Below are positions 46,465 to 55,302 of a DNA stretch of 64,000 nucleotides, one piece after another. A model generated the notes under the pieces. It did not search any database and had not been told where the DNA came from. It worked only from the letters and a program-made list of their open reading frames with translations. How positions within the stretch are numbered: the first letter of the stretch is position 1; every line of letters begins with the position of its first letter. The position numbers and the translations under genes were made by a program. This DNA comes from G016756615 sp035556195 (GTDB lineage: Bacteria > Pseudomonadota > Alphaproteobacteria > Rhizobiales > Rhizobiaceae), in contig DATMFK010000064.1 in the NCBI GenBank assembly GCA_035556195.1, positions 1 to 64,000 on the forward strand. Direction: 5' to 3'.

Positions 46465-47766
46465 ATGGGCAAAAGATTTCGTTCCATCGTCATGGGCGCT
46501 ATCGCCGCGCTGATTGTCGGGACCGCAACTGAGAAAGCATTTGCAGAAGAGCAGACGTTTGGGCCCTTCTCGATCGATAGCGCGAAACCCGATCTCATCA
46601 CACTGAACGGGTTGATAGATGCAGGCTCAGCGCTGAACTTCCGAAGGGCGCTCCAGGCTGCTCCAAACGCCGAGCTGATTACGCTCAACAGCCCGGGTGG
46701 CAACGTCCAGATGGGACTGCTGATTGCCGATGATATCCATCAGCGAAAACTCGCGACGTATATCCCCAAGGACAGCAAGTGCTACTCAGCGTGCTCATTT
46801 ATCTTCCTGGCCGGCACAGAGCGAAAAGTGGACGGAGAACTCGGCGTTCATCAGATTTCTTCTGACTCACCGGATCTTGTCGGCGCGCAGCTCGCGATAT
46901 CGGACATCATCGAGGTTCTGAATCGCTTCGACACGCCAATGGACGTCATGCACGTCATGTTCAAGACGCCACCGGACGACATGCATGTGTTCACGCAAGG
47001 CGAGATCGAGCGCTATGGCCTCAATCGGTCCGGCGACACCCAACCGAAAACACCGGCCGTCATTGCCGTCCCTGCAACCTCAACCGGCGATGCATCGGAT
47101 CCAGAAGCGCCATCGACAAAGACGCAGCCGGGAGCATCAACTCCGGACGCCGCGACTTCCAGTTCTTTGCAGGCAGATCTTCATCCTCAGGCGAAGCTGT
47201 CGCCCATCGAGGAGTTCACGAAACGCCCGAACAGGATCGCGATTTACACGGGCCTTGACCTCTTCGGTGATGACATCTCCTCAACCCGTGTCGATGACGC
47301 GGGGGCGTGTGCGAAAAGTTGCCTGCTCATGAACGGTCAGTGCAAGGCTTTCACGTTCAATACCAATCCGAAGATCAGAAAAGGGCCGAACTGCTTTCTA
47401 AAGGCGAGCGCCGGTCGGGCCGATGGAAACAGCGTTGCCTTTTCCGGCCGCTTTCTAAGTGGGGCCGAGCCGGATCCACCGACATTCGCGCTCGGAACCA
47501 TCGATCCTCAGAGCGCACTGTTCGATGATGTTGATTTGCCCGGTGGTGATCTCTTGAGATATCCCCTCCGGTCGGCGCGAACACCCCTCGATTGTCGATT
47601 GGCCTGCGTGGATGACAGACAATGCGTAGCCTTCACCTACATCAAGGTAAAGAAGGAGTGTTGGCTTAAAGGCGCGATCGGAAAGCCAATGTACGGGAAG
47701 AACATGGTCAGCGGGCTCAAAAAGATGGAAACCTTCGCGCCGGCAAAGATCCTTAGTCTTTATTGA
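46465..47766 (+). CDS. Periplasmic ClpP/SppA-fold protein with two PAN/Apple domains
   Basis: A 433-residue exported protein. Residues 1-27 are a signal peptide ending KAFA. Residues ~40-170 look like a ClpP/crotonase-fold domain of the COG3904 type: NSPGGN at 75-80, a Cys-rich nucleophile region CYSACSFIFLAG at 106-117 and GVHQI near 127-131. A Pro/Ser/Thr linker follows, then two PAN/Apple-like domains (about 255-318 and 350-408), each with the Cys pattern seen in CAKSCLLMNGQCKAFTF and CRLACVDDRQCVAFTY. This suggests a hydrolase or binding protein that attaches to sugar or protein at the cell surface. Confidence 0.75.
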   Translation: MGKRFRSIVMGAIAALIVGTATEKAFAEEQTFGPFSIDSAKPDLITLNGLIDAGSALNFRRALQAAPNAELITLNSPGGNVQMGLLIADDIHQRKLATYIPKDSKCYSACSFIFLAGTERKVDGELGVHQISSDSPDLVGAQLAISDIIEVLNRFDTPMDVMHVMFKTPPDDMHVFTQGEIERYGLNRSGDTQPKTPAVIAVPATSTGDASDPEAPSTKTQPGASTPDAATSSSLQADLHPQAKLSPIEEFTKRPNRIAIYTGLDLFGDDISSTRVDDAGACAKSCLLMNGQCKAFTFNTNPKIRKGPNCFLKASAGRADGNSVAFSGRFLSGAEPDPPTFALGTIDPQSALFDDVDLPGGDLLRYPLRSARTPLDCRLACVDDRQCVAFTYIKVKKECWLKGAIGKPMYGKNMVSGLKKMETFAPAKILSLY

Positions 47767-47948
47767 GGGTGGCAGTGAAATTGGACCGCCCAACCCTCAA
47801 CCAGGTTCAAATCATTCAGTCGCTCGCAGAAGCCCTTTCCTGGTTCGAGAAAGAGATTGGCTGGGGCGTCAGCCCCGGCGAACTCAATCGCCTCACCGGT
47901 CGAATTGGTGAGCTCTACGCCGCGACCACCCGCGGGCAAATGGCCTAG
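47763..47948 (+). pseudogene. Short hypothetical protein, probably a truncated DUF6998-like gene
   Basis: Sixty-one residues at most, starting with a TTG (or GTG at 47769) that overlaps the stop of the PAN-domain gene. The text VQIIQSLAEALSWFEKEIGW and LNRLTGRIGELYAATTRGQM matches my memory of the N-terminal part of mobile-element proteins of the DUF6998 type, which continue for ~100 residues more. Here a stop follows directly after GQMA. It is either a very short variant or a truncated relic. Confidence 0.5.
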
Positions 47949-48003
47949 CCCCTCAAGAGCATTGGGCCGATGGTTCCCACGCTCTATCCTTGGCATTCTG
48001 GGC

Positions 48004-48876
48004 TCACGTGGGTCTGGAAGGCCGCGTTTTCCTGAAAAGCCGGACGATCCAAACGAGCGGCAACAACAACAGGAACCAAGCCTTTTTGAGGAATATCGCT
48101 GCGATGACGAGAAGGCCAGCCGTTGCCGCCTTGCCGTACTTTACCCCGAGTATGCCGGCAAACACACTAAGAGCCCCATAGGACGCTACCTTGTCACCGC
48201 TTTCAAAGTGGAAATAGGAGCTCCCTACATTAGGCTTGTAGACAGCGACGGCTTGCTCAACAACGCCCTTCAACTGCTCGGCACTCAGCTCGGAATCCCT
48301 CGGGACTACCTTCATCGGAACGTAGCCATAGCGATCAAAAAGGACGACAGAGATGTTCATCGTCTTCTCACCGTCCCAATCTAGCATGTTTGCAAAGTAC
48401 AGAATGCTCTTGTCGCGGTCGACCTGAGGATAAAGCCGCCAGCCAAGGAACTCGATTTGTACTCCTAGTGCTTTCGCCTGGTTTTGGATGGAAGCTGTAT
48501 AGCTCTCGGTTATGGCATCAACTTCGTCAGCTGTGTCGCCAGTGAAGTCGTCGAGTGAGACATAGCCATCGCTGACCGGCGCGTTCACAAGAAGAGTGTC
48601 GATCGGCCCCATATTAAGGAGCATCTGGTTAACGTCGGTGCAGGACTGTTCCTCCCAACCAAATTCCTTGACCAGAAAGGTACATCGCTCAGCGTCCTCC
48701 AGATAAATGGCGTCTGGGCCAATCGGCGTGACAACGCCTCTGGCGGTACTGAGCGGCTGGGTAAAATTTACAGGATGATATCTCTCGTCTTGGGCGAGCA
48801 CGATTGCAGGTTGGGAGAGCCAGCAGACATGTGCGATGATGAGAAATAGCAGATTATCACGGAGCCTTTTGTTCAT
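48004..48876 (-). CDS. DUF2167-type membrane protein
   Basis: A 290-residue protein. It has a signal peptide (cleavage near IVLAQ), a periplasmic part of ~190 residues and at the C-terminus one or two membrane helices (AATAGLLVIAAIFLKKAWFL). FLGWRLYPQVDRDKSILYFA and ISVVLFDRYGYVPMKVVP follow the DUF2167 pattern. GGGGAGGGGGAA before the ATG at 48876 is a very strong ribosome site. Function unknown. Confidence 0.7.
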   Translation of the reverse strand: MNKRLRDNLLFLIIAHVCWLSQPAIVLAQDERYHPVNFTQPLSTARGVVTPIGPDAIYLEDAERCTFLVKEFGWEEQSCTDVNQMLLNMGPIDTLLVNAPVSDGYVSLDDFTGDTADEVDAITESYTASIQNQAKALGVQIEFLGWRLYPQVDRDKSILYFANMLDWDGEKTMNISVVLFDRYGYVPMKVVPRDSELSAEQLKGVVEQAVAVYKPNVGSSYFHFESGDKVASYGALSVFAGILGVKYGKAATAGLLVIAAIFLKKAWFLLLLPLVWIVRLFRKTRPSRPT

Positions 48877-49228
48877 TTCCCCCTCCCCATTCTCCCTTAG
48901 GAGAGTAGTATAGACAGAGTGCAAGGCAATTTCGCAAGATAAATCGGCTTAATTCTGGCGGAAGACCCTGATCCTGTCCGGTGCCATGTGATTCTGGGGA
49001 TTTATAGCGAATGAAGGCCGCTTATATCGTCGGCAAGATTCTGGATAGGCTTGTAGGTTTACTATGAGTCTGGAGGCGCGACGATCAGACGGCGCCGTGG
49101 TCGATCACCAGAGATTGGTATCTATGGCTGGCGGCGAAGCGACCACAAAACGGTTGTGCGACAAAAAGCGGACATATCCACCGCAGCCGCGAAAGAGGAT
49201 AGAAAGTTCAAGCGTTTACATGAGCCAT
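48877..49228. other. Gap left of the integrated element
   Basis: About 350 bp between the DUF2167 gene start and the left attachment site. A short frame at 49064-49294 has no ribosome site or domain and crosses the attachment site. The region should hold the DUF2167 promoter; I see no gene. Confidence 0.4.
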
Positions 49229-49243
49229 CTGGCGGAGAGGGGG
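49229..49243 (+). repeat. attL core of the integrated element
   Basis: CTGGCGGAGAGGGGG, identical to the last bases of the tRNA-Ser gene (complement) at 59717-59731. The text after it (TCCGCC) does not continue the tRNA, so this is the copied end left by integration. Confidence 0.85.
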
Positions 49244-49382
49244 TCCGCCATAGCGCTGTCGTCTAGCGTAGTCTGGTGTTCATTTACGTACTGAAAACAG
49301 CCGGGAAATCAATGCTATAGCGGACACACTGAATTGCATCTGTTCCATTTCGTTCGGGTACATTCTATACAAACCCGATCTA

Positions 49383-49406
49383 AAGGTGCAAGCAAAGGTG
49401 CAAGCA
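49383..49406 (+). repeat. Tandem 12-bp repeats, probable integrase arm-binding sites (left)
   Basis: Two abutting copies of AAGGTGCAAGCA at 49383-49394 and 49395-49406, ending 2 bases before the integrase ATG and 140 bp from the attL core. The same tandem pair is present at 59640-59663 near the right end in the same orientation. Placement near both ends suggests arm-type sites; here they would also block or tune integrase expression. Confidence 0.75.
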
Positions 49407-49408
49407 GA

Positions 49409-50689
49409 ATGGCCCGCCCGACAAACAAGCTCTCCGCCCTCGCGGTCAAAAGCGAGAACAGACCCGGACGCCATGGCGACGGTGGCGGGCTTTATTTGCA
49501 GGTCGGGCCGACCGGTGCGAAGAGCTGGGTTTACATGTGGCGGCGCGACAATAAGCGAACGGCAATGGGGCTGGGCTCCTATCCCGCCGTCAGCCTCGCG
49601 GACGCCCGCGAGAAGGCCACCAATTGCCGCCGCATCGTCGCTGCCGGCGGCAACCCGCTCGCCGAGAGCCGCAAGGGGGCAGAGCAGGAGGAGGAAGCCG
49701 AGCAGGAGAAGAAAGTGCGCACGTTCGGCGATGTCGCGGACGAGCTGCTCGCCGCGATGGAGACGGGGTGGAAGAACGCCAAGCACCGCGACCAATGGTA
49801 CATGACGCTTTCCCGCCGCCGCGACGACGACGGCAATCTCGTGAAGGACGGCTATTGCCTCGACCTGATCAACATGGACGTCGACCTGATCGGGACGGAT
49901 GATGTTCTAAAAGTGCTACAGCCGATCTGGCTGACGAAAGCCGAAACAGCCAGCAGGTTGCGCGGCCGCATCGAGCGGGTGTTTGCCTACGCCAAGACGC
50001 GGCATTGGCGCACCGGCGAAAATCCGGCACTGTGGCGCGGTCATCTGTCAAACTTATTGCAGAAGCGGAAAAAGCTGCAGCGCGGCCATCACCCTGCCAT
50101 GCCTTACGCCGATGTCCCGGCCTTCATGGTCCGGTTGCGGGACCGGCCGGCCATCTCGGCACGGGCGTTGGAATTCACCATCATCACCGTCGCCCGTTCC
50201 GGCGAGACCTACAGCGCGCGCTGGCCGGAGATCGATTTCGAGCACGCGATTTGGACCATTCCGCCGGAGCGCATGAAGGGCGAGCGCGAGCACCGTGTGC
50301 CACTGGTGAAGCGGGCGCTCGACATCCTCCGCGAGCTGCACAAGAAGCGGCTGTTCGACGACGGCCTCATCTTCCCCGGCCAGAAGCTCGGCGCGCCGCT
50401 GTCGTCCAACGCGATGGATGCGCTTTTGCAGGAACGCATGAAGCCTCCGCAGTTCACCGTCCACGGCTTCCGCTCTTCGTTTCGGGATTGGGCCGGCGAC
50501 CTGACTTTCCATCAGCGAGAGGTCGTCGAGGCAGCGCTTGCCCATAAGGTGGGAGACGAGACAGAGCAGGCGTACCGGCGGAGTGACGCCTTGGCGAAGC
50601 GACGCCGGTTGATGGAGGATTGGGCCGGCTATCTGGATGGCAAGACCGCCAAGGTGCTTACGTTCGCTCCGGAAGCGATACCGGCATAA
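49409..50689 (+). CDS. Tyrosine recombinase/integrase (P4 type)
   Basis: A 426-residue integrase. The N-terminal DUF4102 arm-binding domain (residues 1-90, LSALAVKSENRPGRHGDGGG and MGLGSYPAVSLADAREKA) is followed by a core-binding region and the catalytic domain. The catalytic set is Arg263 (TVARSGE), His352 and Arg355 (HGFRSSFRD), His379 and Tyr389 (EQAYRRSD). The ATG at 49409 comes right after the 12-bp repeats; the upstream frame opening to 49334 crosses them. P4-type integrases use tRNA 3' ends, which fits the tRNA-Ser site. Confidence 0.95.
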   Translation: MARPTNKLSALAVKSENRPGRHGDGGGLYLQVGPTGAKSWVYMWRRDNKRTAMGLGSYPAVSLADAREKATNCRRIVAAGGNPLAESRKGAEQEEEAEQEKKVRTFGDVADELLAAMETGWKNAKHRDQWYMTLSRRRDDDGNLVKDGYCLDLINMDVDLIGTDDVLKVLQPIWLTKAETASRLRGRIERVFAYAKTRHWRTGENPALWRGHLSNLLQKRKKLQRGHHPAMPYADVPAFMVRLRDRPAISARALEFTIITVARSGETYSARWPEIDFEHAIWTIPPERMKGEREHRVPLVKRALDILRELHKKRLFDDGLIFPGQKLGAPLSSNAMDALLQERMKPPQFTVHGFRSSFRDWAGDLTFHQREVVEAALAHKVGDETEQAYRRSDALAKRRRLMEDWAGYLDGKTAKVLTFAPEAIPA

Positions 50690-50891
50690 ACAATTTGTGA
50701 ACGGCTGATTAAATGTTACTTCAAGTGCTTGCGATGTATTGCAAAATTGGCGTAAATGTTTAGTGAGATTTAATTCTATAATAATGATGAAGTGACAGTT
50801 AATTATCTTCAACAAATACTTGTGGAAGTTGGATTTTTGGTCGGTAATATTCAGAGCGGTTCCAAATCAACCCATTAGGGAGAACCGCCCT
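50690..50891. promoter_or_regulatory. AT-rich spacer before the AlpA-like regulator
   Basis: A 202-bp stretch much richer in A and T than its surroundings, with no frame of interest. It separates the integrase from the rest of the element and probably holds the promoter of the regulator and replication genes. AGGGAGAACC lies near its right end. Confidence 0.45.
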
Positions 50892-51083
50892 ATGCTGAAA
50901 CCCGGTAAGCTTGCTTATACGATCCCGGAATTCGTTGAGGTCACCGGCATCGCGCGCACACAAGTGTTCGAATACCTCAAACGCCGCCGTCTCAGGGCGC
51001 GCAAATCCGGCCGCCGTGTCCTCATCCTAGCCGGTGACGCGCAGGCCTTCCTCGACAGCCTGCCGGAACGTGAGGCCGCGTAA
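50892..51083 (+). CDS. AlpA/excisionase-like helix-turn-helix protein
   Basis: A 63-residue protein of the MerR/AlpA-like HTH_17 group: YTIPEFVEVTGIARTQVFEY gives the HTH and KSGRRVLILAGDAQAFLDSL the wing. Proteins like this next to an integrase act as excision factor or as activator of excision and integrase genes. The ATG at 50892 begins MLKPGKLAYT. Confidence 0.8.
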   Translation: MLKPGKLAYTIPEFVEVTGIARTQVFEYLKRRRLRARKSGRRVLILAGDAQAFLDSLPEREAA

Positions 51084-51222
51084 CGATACCACCGCCTGCG
51101 CCAATGAATACGACGCAAGGCGGCGGCCTTCGATGCTCGGAAGGCCTCGAAGTGTAGCCGTGCTGTAAATCGCATTCAACAGGCTTGAAGCCGCGCGGGC
51201 TTTCACACCGAAGGCCACTACC

Positions 51223-51462
51223 ATGCGCTCACCTGATCCCCACCAAGACCTGCTCTTCGGCGAGCTGATCGAAAATCTGTGGACGCCTGATCAGCCCTTC
51301 GAGGCCGCCGACGGCTCCTTCGGCACCATGGCCGCCCGTCCGCCCGGAGCTGGCTGGCGCATCGCCGATTACCGCAAGGATCGGAAGACGCTCTGGCAGC
51401 GCCGGTTGCCCATCGTCTCAAGGCCTCGCCGGGCCACCAAGGGCGAAGGCTGGCGGCAATGA
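51223..51462 (+). CDS. Small hypothetical protein of the element
   Basis: A 79-residue protein beginning MRSPDPHQDLLFGELIENLW. It is basic at the end and has no recognisable domain. Its stop overlaps the start of the next gene (ATGA), so it belongs to the replication operon. Function unknown. Confidence 0.65.
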   Translation: MRSPDPHQDLLFGELIENLWTPDQPFEAADGSFGTMAARPPGAGWRIADYRKDRKTLWQRRLPIVSRPRRATKGEGWRQ

Positions 51463-51809
51463 GCATCCCCGCCCTCGTTCCCCGGCATGATGATGGGCCT
51501 TCGATCGCCTGTCTCGCCTTCCGGCCGGCCGGCGGCCACGGGGCGCTCGTCGGCCATGGCGATTTCCACCTGCCGCGCGTGCGCATGCGGCTGTTGAATT
51601 GTGCCGTATTCGACACCGGACAGGCGCGCTGGGTCGGGCTGCCTTCCGCCCCGCAGCTCGATGCCGATCGGCGGGCACGCACGGGCAGCGACGGCAAGAC
51701 GATTTACCGGCCCTGCCTCGAATTCGACGATCCGCAGCTCGCCCGCGCGTTCTCCGACGCGGCGATCGATGCGCTGCTGCGTTATCGGCCCGACGCCTTC
51801 GGAGGCTAG
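51459..51809 (+). CDS. Hypothetical protein of the replication operon
   Basis: A 116-residue protein. The middle (HLPRVRMRLLNCAVFDTGQA and RWVGLPSAP) and the end (TIYRPCLEFDDPQLARAFSD) follow a pattern seen in small phage and plasmid proteins found beside primases, which I cannot name with certainty. It overlaps the gene before by 4 bp and the primase starts 3 bp after it. Confidence 0.7.
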   Translation: MSIPALVPRHDDGPSIACLAFRPAGGHGALVGHGDFHLPRVRMRLLNCAVFDTGQARWVGLPSAPQLDADRRARTGSDGKTIYRPCLEFDDPQLARAFSDAAIDALLRYRPDAFGG

Positions 51810-51811
51810 GT

Positions 51812-52834
51812 ATGCGAGGCCCAGCACAACAGTTCTCCGACACCTTCCTCGACGAGATCAAGGCCGCCGTGCCGATCTCCGAACTGATCGGCGGGAACGT
51901 CGAGTGGGATCGCCGGACTTCGCGGCCCACGCGCGGCGACTGGTGGGCCTGCTGCCCGTTCCACGGCGAGAAGACGCCCTCTTTTCACTGCGACGATGGG
52001 CGCGGCCATTTCAAATGTTTCGGATGCGGCGCGTCAGGAGATCACTTCGGCTTTCTCATGGCAATCGACGGCCTATCGTTCCCCCGCGCCGTCACAGTCG
52101 TTTCCGAGATGGCAGGCATCCGGCTGCCCAATGAGCGGGGTGAGACGGCGGAGGAGAAACGCCAGCGCGAGGCGCGACAGCAGGAGCATGTGCAACGCGG
52201 GGCGGCCGATGCGGCGCGCAGGAAAGCCGAAGCCACCGAAGAGCGGCAGAAGGCACAAAGGGTGTGGGCGAGGGGTCAGCCGATCAAGGGTATGATCGCC
52301 GAACGTTACATGCGTGTGGCGCGCGGCGTTACCTGCCCACTACCACCGACACTGCGCTATCTGCCGGCGCGTACCGGCTATACGCACGCTCTCATGGCTG
52401 CCTTCGGCATTGCCTCGGAACCCGAGCCCGGCAGGCTCGCGATCGATGACGAGGCGGTGCAGGGTGTCCATCTCATTCGCCTTCGCCCGGACGGCTCGGA
52501 TAAGGCCGAGAAGCCGAACAAAATCACCATCGGCCGCTGGTTCTCCGCGCCCATCATGCTGGCTCCGCCGAATGATCTTCTCGGCCTCGTGATCGCCGAG
52601 GGCATCGAGGATGCTTTGTCGGCGCATCAGGCGACAGGGCTCGGGGCATGGGCAGCCGGCGGGGCCGACCGCATGCCTGCACTGGCCGCCGCCGTGCCCG
52701 GCTGGGTCGACTGCGTCACGATCCTCGTCGACGACAACGAGGCCGGCCGTGGGAATTCGGCCAAGTTGGCCGAGCGGCTCGGGCGGCGTGGCATCTACTG
52801 CGAGTTGCTCGATGCGCCGGGGAGGAGCGCATGA
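51812..52834 (+). CDS. DNA primase-like protein (CHC2 zinc finger and Toprim)
   Basis: A 340-residue protein. The CHC2 zinc site is CCPFHGEKTPSFHC with FKCFGCGASGDHFGF (Cys48, His51, Cys69, Cys72). A linker rich in charged residues follows and then a Toprim domain with LVIAEGIEDALSA and VTILVDDNEAGRG. The domain order matches phage/plasmid primases of the kind that work with a RepA-like helicase. The stop overlaps the next gene start. Confidence 0.9.
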   Translation: MRGPAQQFSDTFLDEIKAAVPISELIGGNVEWDRRTSRPTRGDWWACCPFHGEKTPSFHCDDGRGHFKCFGCGASGDHFGFLMAIDGLSFPRAVTVVSEMAGIRLPNERGETAEEKRQREARQQEHVQRGAADAARRKAEATEERQKAQRVWARGQPIKGMIAERYMRVARGVTCPLPPTLRYLPARTGYTHALMAAFGIASEPEPGRLAIDDEAVQGVHLIRLRPDGSDKAEKPNKITIGRWFSAPIMLAPPNDLLGLVIAEGIEDALSAHQATGLGAWAAGGADRMPALAAAVPGWVDCVTILVDDNEAGRGNSAKLAERLGRRGIYCELLDAPGRSA

Positions 52835-54147
52835 CGCGCGATGCCAACGACATCTTGCGCCATGAGGGCGAGGCCGCGTTGCGCGAAGCGATGGACCGGA
52901 ACCGGCGGGAGGCACCGACCGGCGTCGCCCACGCGAACGGGCAGGATGTTCTCGGCTCGAACCGCCAGGATGGCGCCGGCGTAGCCAACAACGGGCGCGC
53001 CGAGACCAAGCAGCAGGATCGCCCGCCGAAGGTGCGATTGCTCAACTATTCCGAATACCGCCAGTGGCACGGCAGCAGCACGGCGGGGGCGTTCCTAATC
53101 AAGGGGCTCGTTCGCATCGGCACGCTGATTTCCATGAACGGACGGCCCGGAGCCGGCAAAACTACACTGTTAATCGAGATCGCCCGCTGCCTCGATGTCG
53201 GCGAGCCGTTCCTCGGGCGCGAAACGAAGCGGACAGCCGTCTGTTACATCGCCGCCGAGGACGAAGGCGACATCGTCAATAGGCTCGAGGCGCTTGGGCT
53301 GGAGAACGTCATGGTCGTCGTTTCCGAGGAAGGCGTCCCGTTGCTCAAGCCGGATAGAGCGGTGGCAATCGTCCGAGAGGCCATCAAGCAGGCGCGCAAA
53401 AGGTTTCCGGCTCGGGAAGTGTTCGTTCCCTTCGACACGTTGCGCGCCGGGCTCGATGGTCAATCGGTGCTCGATGATCGGTACACCAGCCCGGCCCTCA
53501 ACAAGCTGCGCAGGCTCGCCGAGGAAGAGCGCGTCGTTATCTGCGTCGTCAATCACACCAACCGCGAGAACGCGAAGCAGACGAAAGGGGAGACCTTGGA
53601 GGGCGTCGTGGCGCTGGAATTGATCTTGGTCGAGGGCAGCGGCGGCTGGTACGACATCCATGTCGGCAAGAACAGGAATGGACCCAGCCAGCGGCAAATC
53701 GGACGATTGCGATACGCCAGCCTCGAAATTGGTGACATAGAAGCTTCCGTCGTCGATGAGATCGAAGCTATCGATGGCGGCTCAGGGCCGTCAGAGAAGG
53801 GGCGGAAGCTCGGCGGCAATCAGGCGCTCGTAATGAATATCATGCGAGACGCGCTGCTCGACCACGGCTTTCCGTTCTGGCCTTTCGGCGCGGACGGGCC
53901 GCAGGTGAAGTCCGTAAGGGAGACTGTCCTGCGCCAAGCCTTCATTGAGAAGAAATCCGGAGACGACAGGGACAACAAGCGGCGGGCTTTCAGCGCGGCA
54001 GTTGACCGACTCGTCCTCAACGGAGTTCTCGTGCGTGGCGAAAACACCGATGGCGAAGGGGTCGTTTGGCATGTCGACAAGGATGCCGAGACCGGAAAAC
54101 AGACCCGGAAAACCGGAAATTTCCGGCCCCCCGAGGAAGAGCCGTGA
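52831..54147 (+). CDS. RepA-like hexameric helicase (AAA_25 ATPase)
   Basis: A 438-residue protein. A polar N-terminus (~65 residues) is followed by a RecA-fold ATPase with Walker A GRPGAGKTT (residues 104-112), CYIAAEDEGDIVNRLEALGL and the Walker B-type VFVPFDTLRAG. The C-terminal ~110 residues look like a winged-helix domain. Plasmid RSF1010 RepA is the known model: a replicative helicase. It overlaps the primase gene by 4 bp. Together they form a replication module for the element. Confidence 0.88.
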   Translation: MTRDANDILRHEGEAALREAMDRNRREAPTGVAHANGQDVLGSNRQDGAGVANNGRAETKQQDRPPKVRLLNYSEYRQWHGSSTAGAFLIKGLVRIGTLISMNGRPGAGKTTLLIEIARCLDVGEPFLGRETKRTAVCYIAAEDEGDIVNRLEALGLENVMVVVSEEGVPLLKPDRAVAIVREAIKQARKRFPAREVFVPFDTLRAGLDGQSVLDDRYTSPALNKLRRLAEEERVVICVVNHTNRENAKQTKGETLEGVVALELILVEGSGGWYDIHVGKNRNGPSQRQIGRLRYASLEIGDIEASVVDEIEAIDGGSGPSEKGRKLGGNQALVMNIMRDALLDHGFPFWPFGADGPQVKSVRETVLRQAFIEKKSGDDRDNKRRAFSAAVDRLVLNGVLVRGENTDGEGVVWHVDKDAETGKQTRKTGNFRPPEEEP

Positions 54148-54183
54148 AAACCGGACCGGAAAACTTCTCCATCCTAACTTCTT

Positions 54184-54258
54184 TCCGGTTTATCCGGGTG
54201 CGACGGACCGGACGGAAAAATAGGGGGATATAGGGAAACGTCCGGTTTTTCCGGGTGC
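54184..54258. repeat. Iteron-like repeats TCCGGTTTWTCCGGGTGC after the helicase gene
   Basis: TCCGGTTTATCCGGGTGC (54184-54201) and TCCGGTTTTTCCGGGTGC (54241-54258) differ at one base and start 57 bp apart. Further CCGGAAA and GGACCGGA words lie between 54085 and 54225. The 141-bp gap 54148-54288 has no gene. The repeats could be the element's origin or the target of its replication or control protein. Confidence 0.6.
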
Positions 54259-54288
54259 AGCGTTTCACTCTTGCATGGAGGCCCAGCC

Positions 54289-54819
54289 ATGACCAATGCC
54301 GAGCTTCTCGCCCTTCACGAGAGGAACGAAGCGGCGATCAAGCGGTCACTGAAGGCCATGCCTCCGGTACGGATCTTCAATCCCGACTTCGAGGCCGGCC
54401 AGCGCGACTGGGTGTTCTGCCTGCTCGGGGCGTTATGCGCCTCGGGTGTGCCGATCGAGGACGCCCGCGAGCTTGCCGTTGACATCGCCTATGAGGCGAC
54501 CAACCGCTCCGTGAAAATCTCGGCCGGGAGGCGGGGCATGCATGAAGGAAGGAGGGACATTCATGCAATCGTGCCGCCCAACCCCGATGCCGCCAATCGT
54601 GGGCGCCGCGACCGCCCGGACGGTCCGGTTAGCTGCCGCAAAGCCAGAACGCTGGAATGGGACAGCCTGCTGCCGCAGGAGGTGCGTGTCTGCGCCTATC
54701 GCCTTCTCATGGTGGCCGTCGAGCAACTCGTCGAATGCCCCCAAGAACGAAACGGCCCCCACGTCTGCGGCTCGACCTTACGCGACCTTAATACTTGTGC
54801 CGCAAACTTGCGGGTATGA
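54289..54819 (+). CDS. Hypothetical protein of the element
   Basis: A 176-residue protein beginning MTNAELLALHERNEAAIKRS. GGAGG sits about 9 bases before the ATG. The segment FNPDFEAGQRDWVFCLLGAL and the Arg-rich centre (GRRGMHEGRRDIHAIVPPNP) show no known domain to me. The stop overlaps the next gene. It may be a regulatory or packaging protein. Confidence 0.6.
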   Translation: MTNAELLALHERNEAAIKRSLKAMPPVRIFNPDFEAGQRDWVFCLLGALCASGVPIEDARELAVDIAYEATNRSVKISAGRRGMHEGRRDIHAIVPPNPDAANRGRRDRPDGPVSCRKARTLEWDSLLPQEVRVCAYRLLMVAVEQLVECPQERNGPHVCGSTLRDLNTCAANLRV

Positions 54820-55265
54820 GTGACGAGCCGAAACCGCCCCTCAGCTTCTCGCGGAAGGTCCTCTATGCGGCGCTGACCTTAGTGTCACCCCGGAGGGTCG
54901 CATCGGCCGCCGCCGACGAACTGCGAAACCCAAAGATCGAGCCAGAGATGCTTCGTCGCGTGAAGGCAATACGGCGGGGGTTCTTGCAATCGGTTGCATG
55001 GATGCTTGCGACGGCCGTGCTCGGCTATTGCTTCGGTCGAGCGGCGTTTCGCCTGTTCGGCCCGAACGACTTTGCCGTATTGGCGCTGGCGACGGCCGGA
55101 GGCCTCGTTCTCTTGTGGGCGACAATGGCTGTTCAAGGCTGGAACATCCAGTCAATGGAAGGCAACACACTTCCCGAGCGGATCAACCAGTGGATTTACC
55201 GTAGCCTGACCTTGCTTGGGACGTTGCTCGCCGTAATGTCGGGCAGTTGGGCGATCGGCCCCTGA
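54816..55265 (+). CDS. Small membrane protein of the element
   Basis: A 149-residue protein starting at an ATG that overlaps the preceding stop (ATGA). It has a basic N-terminus, two hydrophobic helices near residues 58-72 and 80-97 (VLALATAGGLVLLWATMAVQ) and a third at the end (LTLLGTLLAVMSGSWAIG). Function unknown. Confidence 0.65.
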   Translation: MSDEPKPPLSFSRKVLYAALTLVSPRRVASAAADELRNPKIEPEMLRRVKAIRRGFLQSVAWMLATAVLGYCFGRAAFRLFGPNDFAVLALATAGGLVLLWATMAVQGWNIQSMEGNTLPERINQWIYRSLTLLGTLLAVMSGSWAIGP

Positions 55266-55302
55266 TTGGCAGCCTCGCCTCGTTTGCGTTATCGTGCCCG
55301 TC

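Noticed and set aside
49064..49294. 76-codon frame across attL
   Set aside because: It has no ribosome site, crosses the integration junction and shows no recognisable domain.
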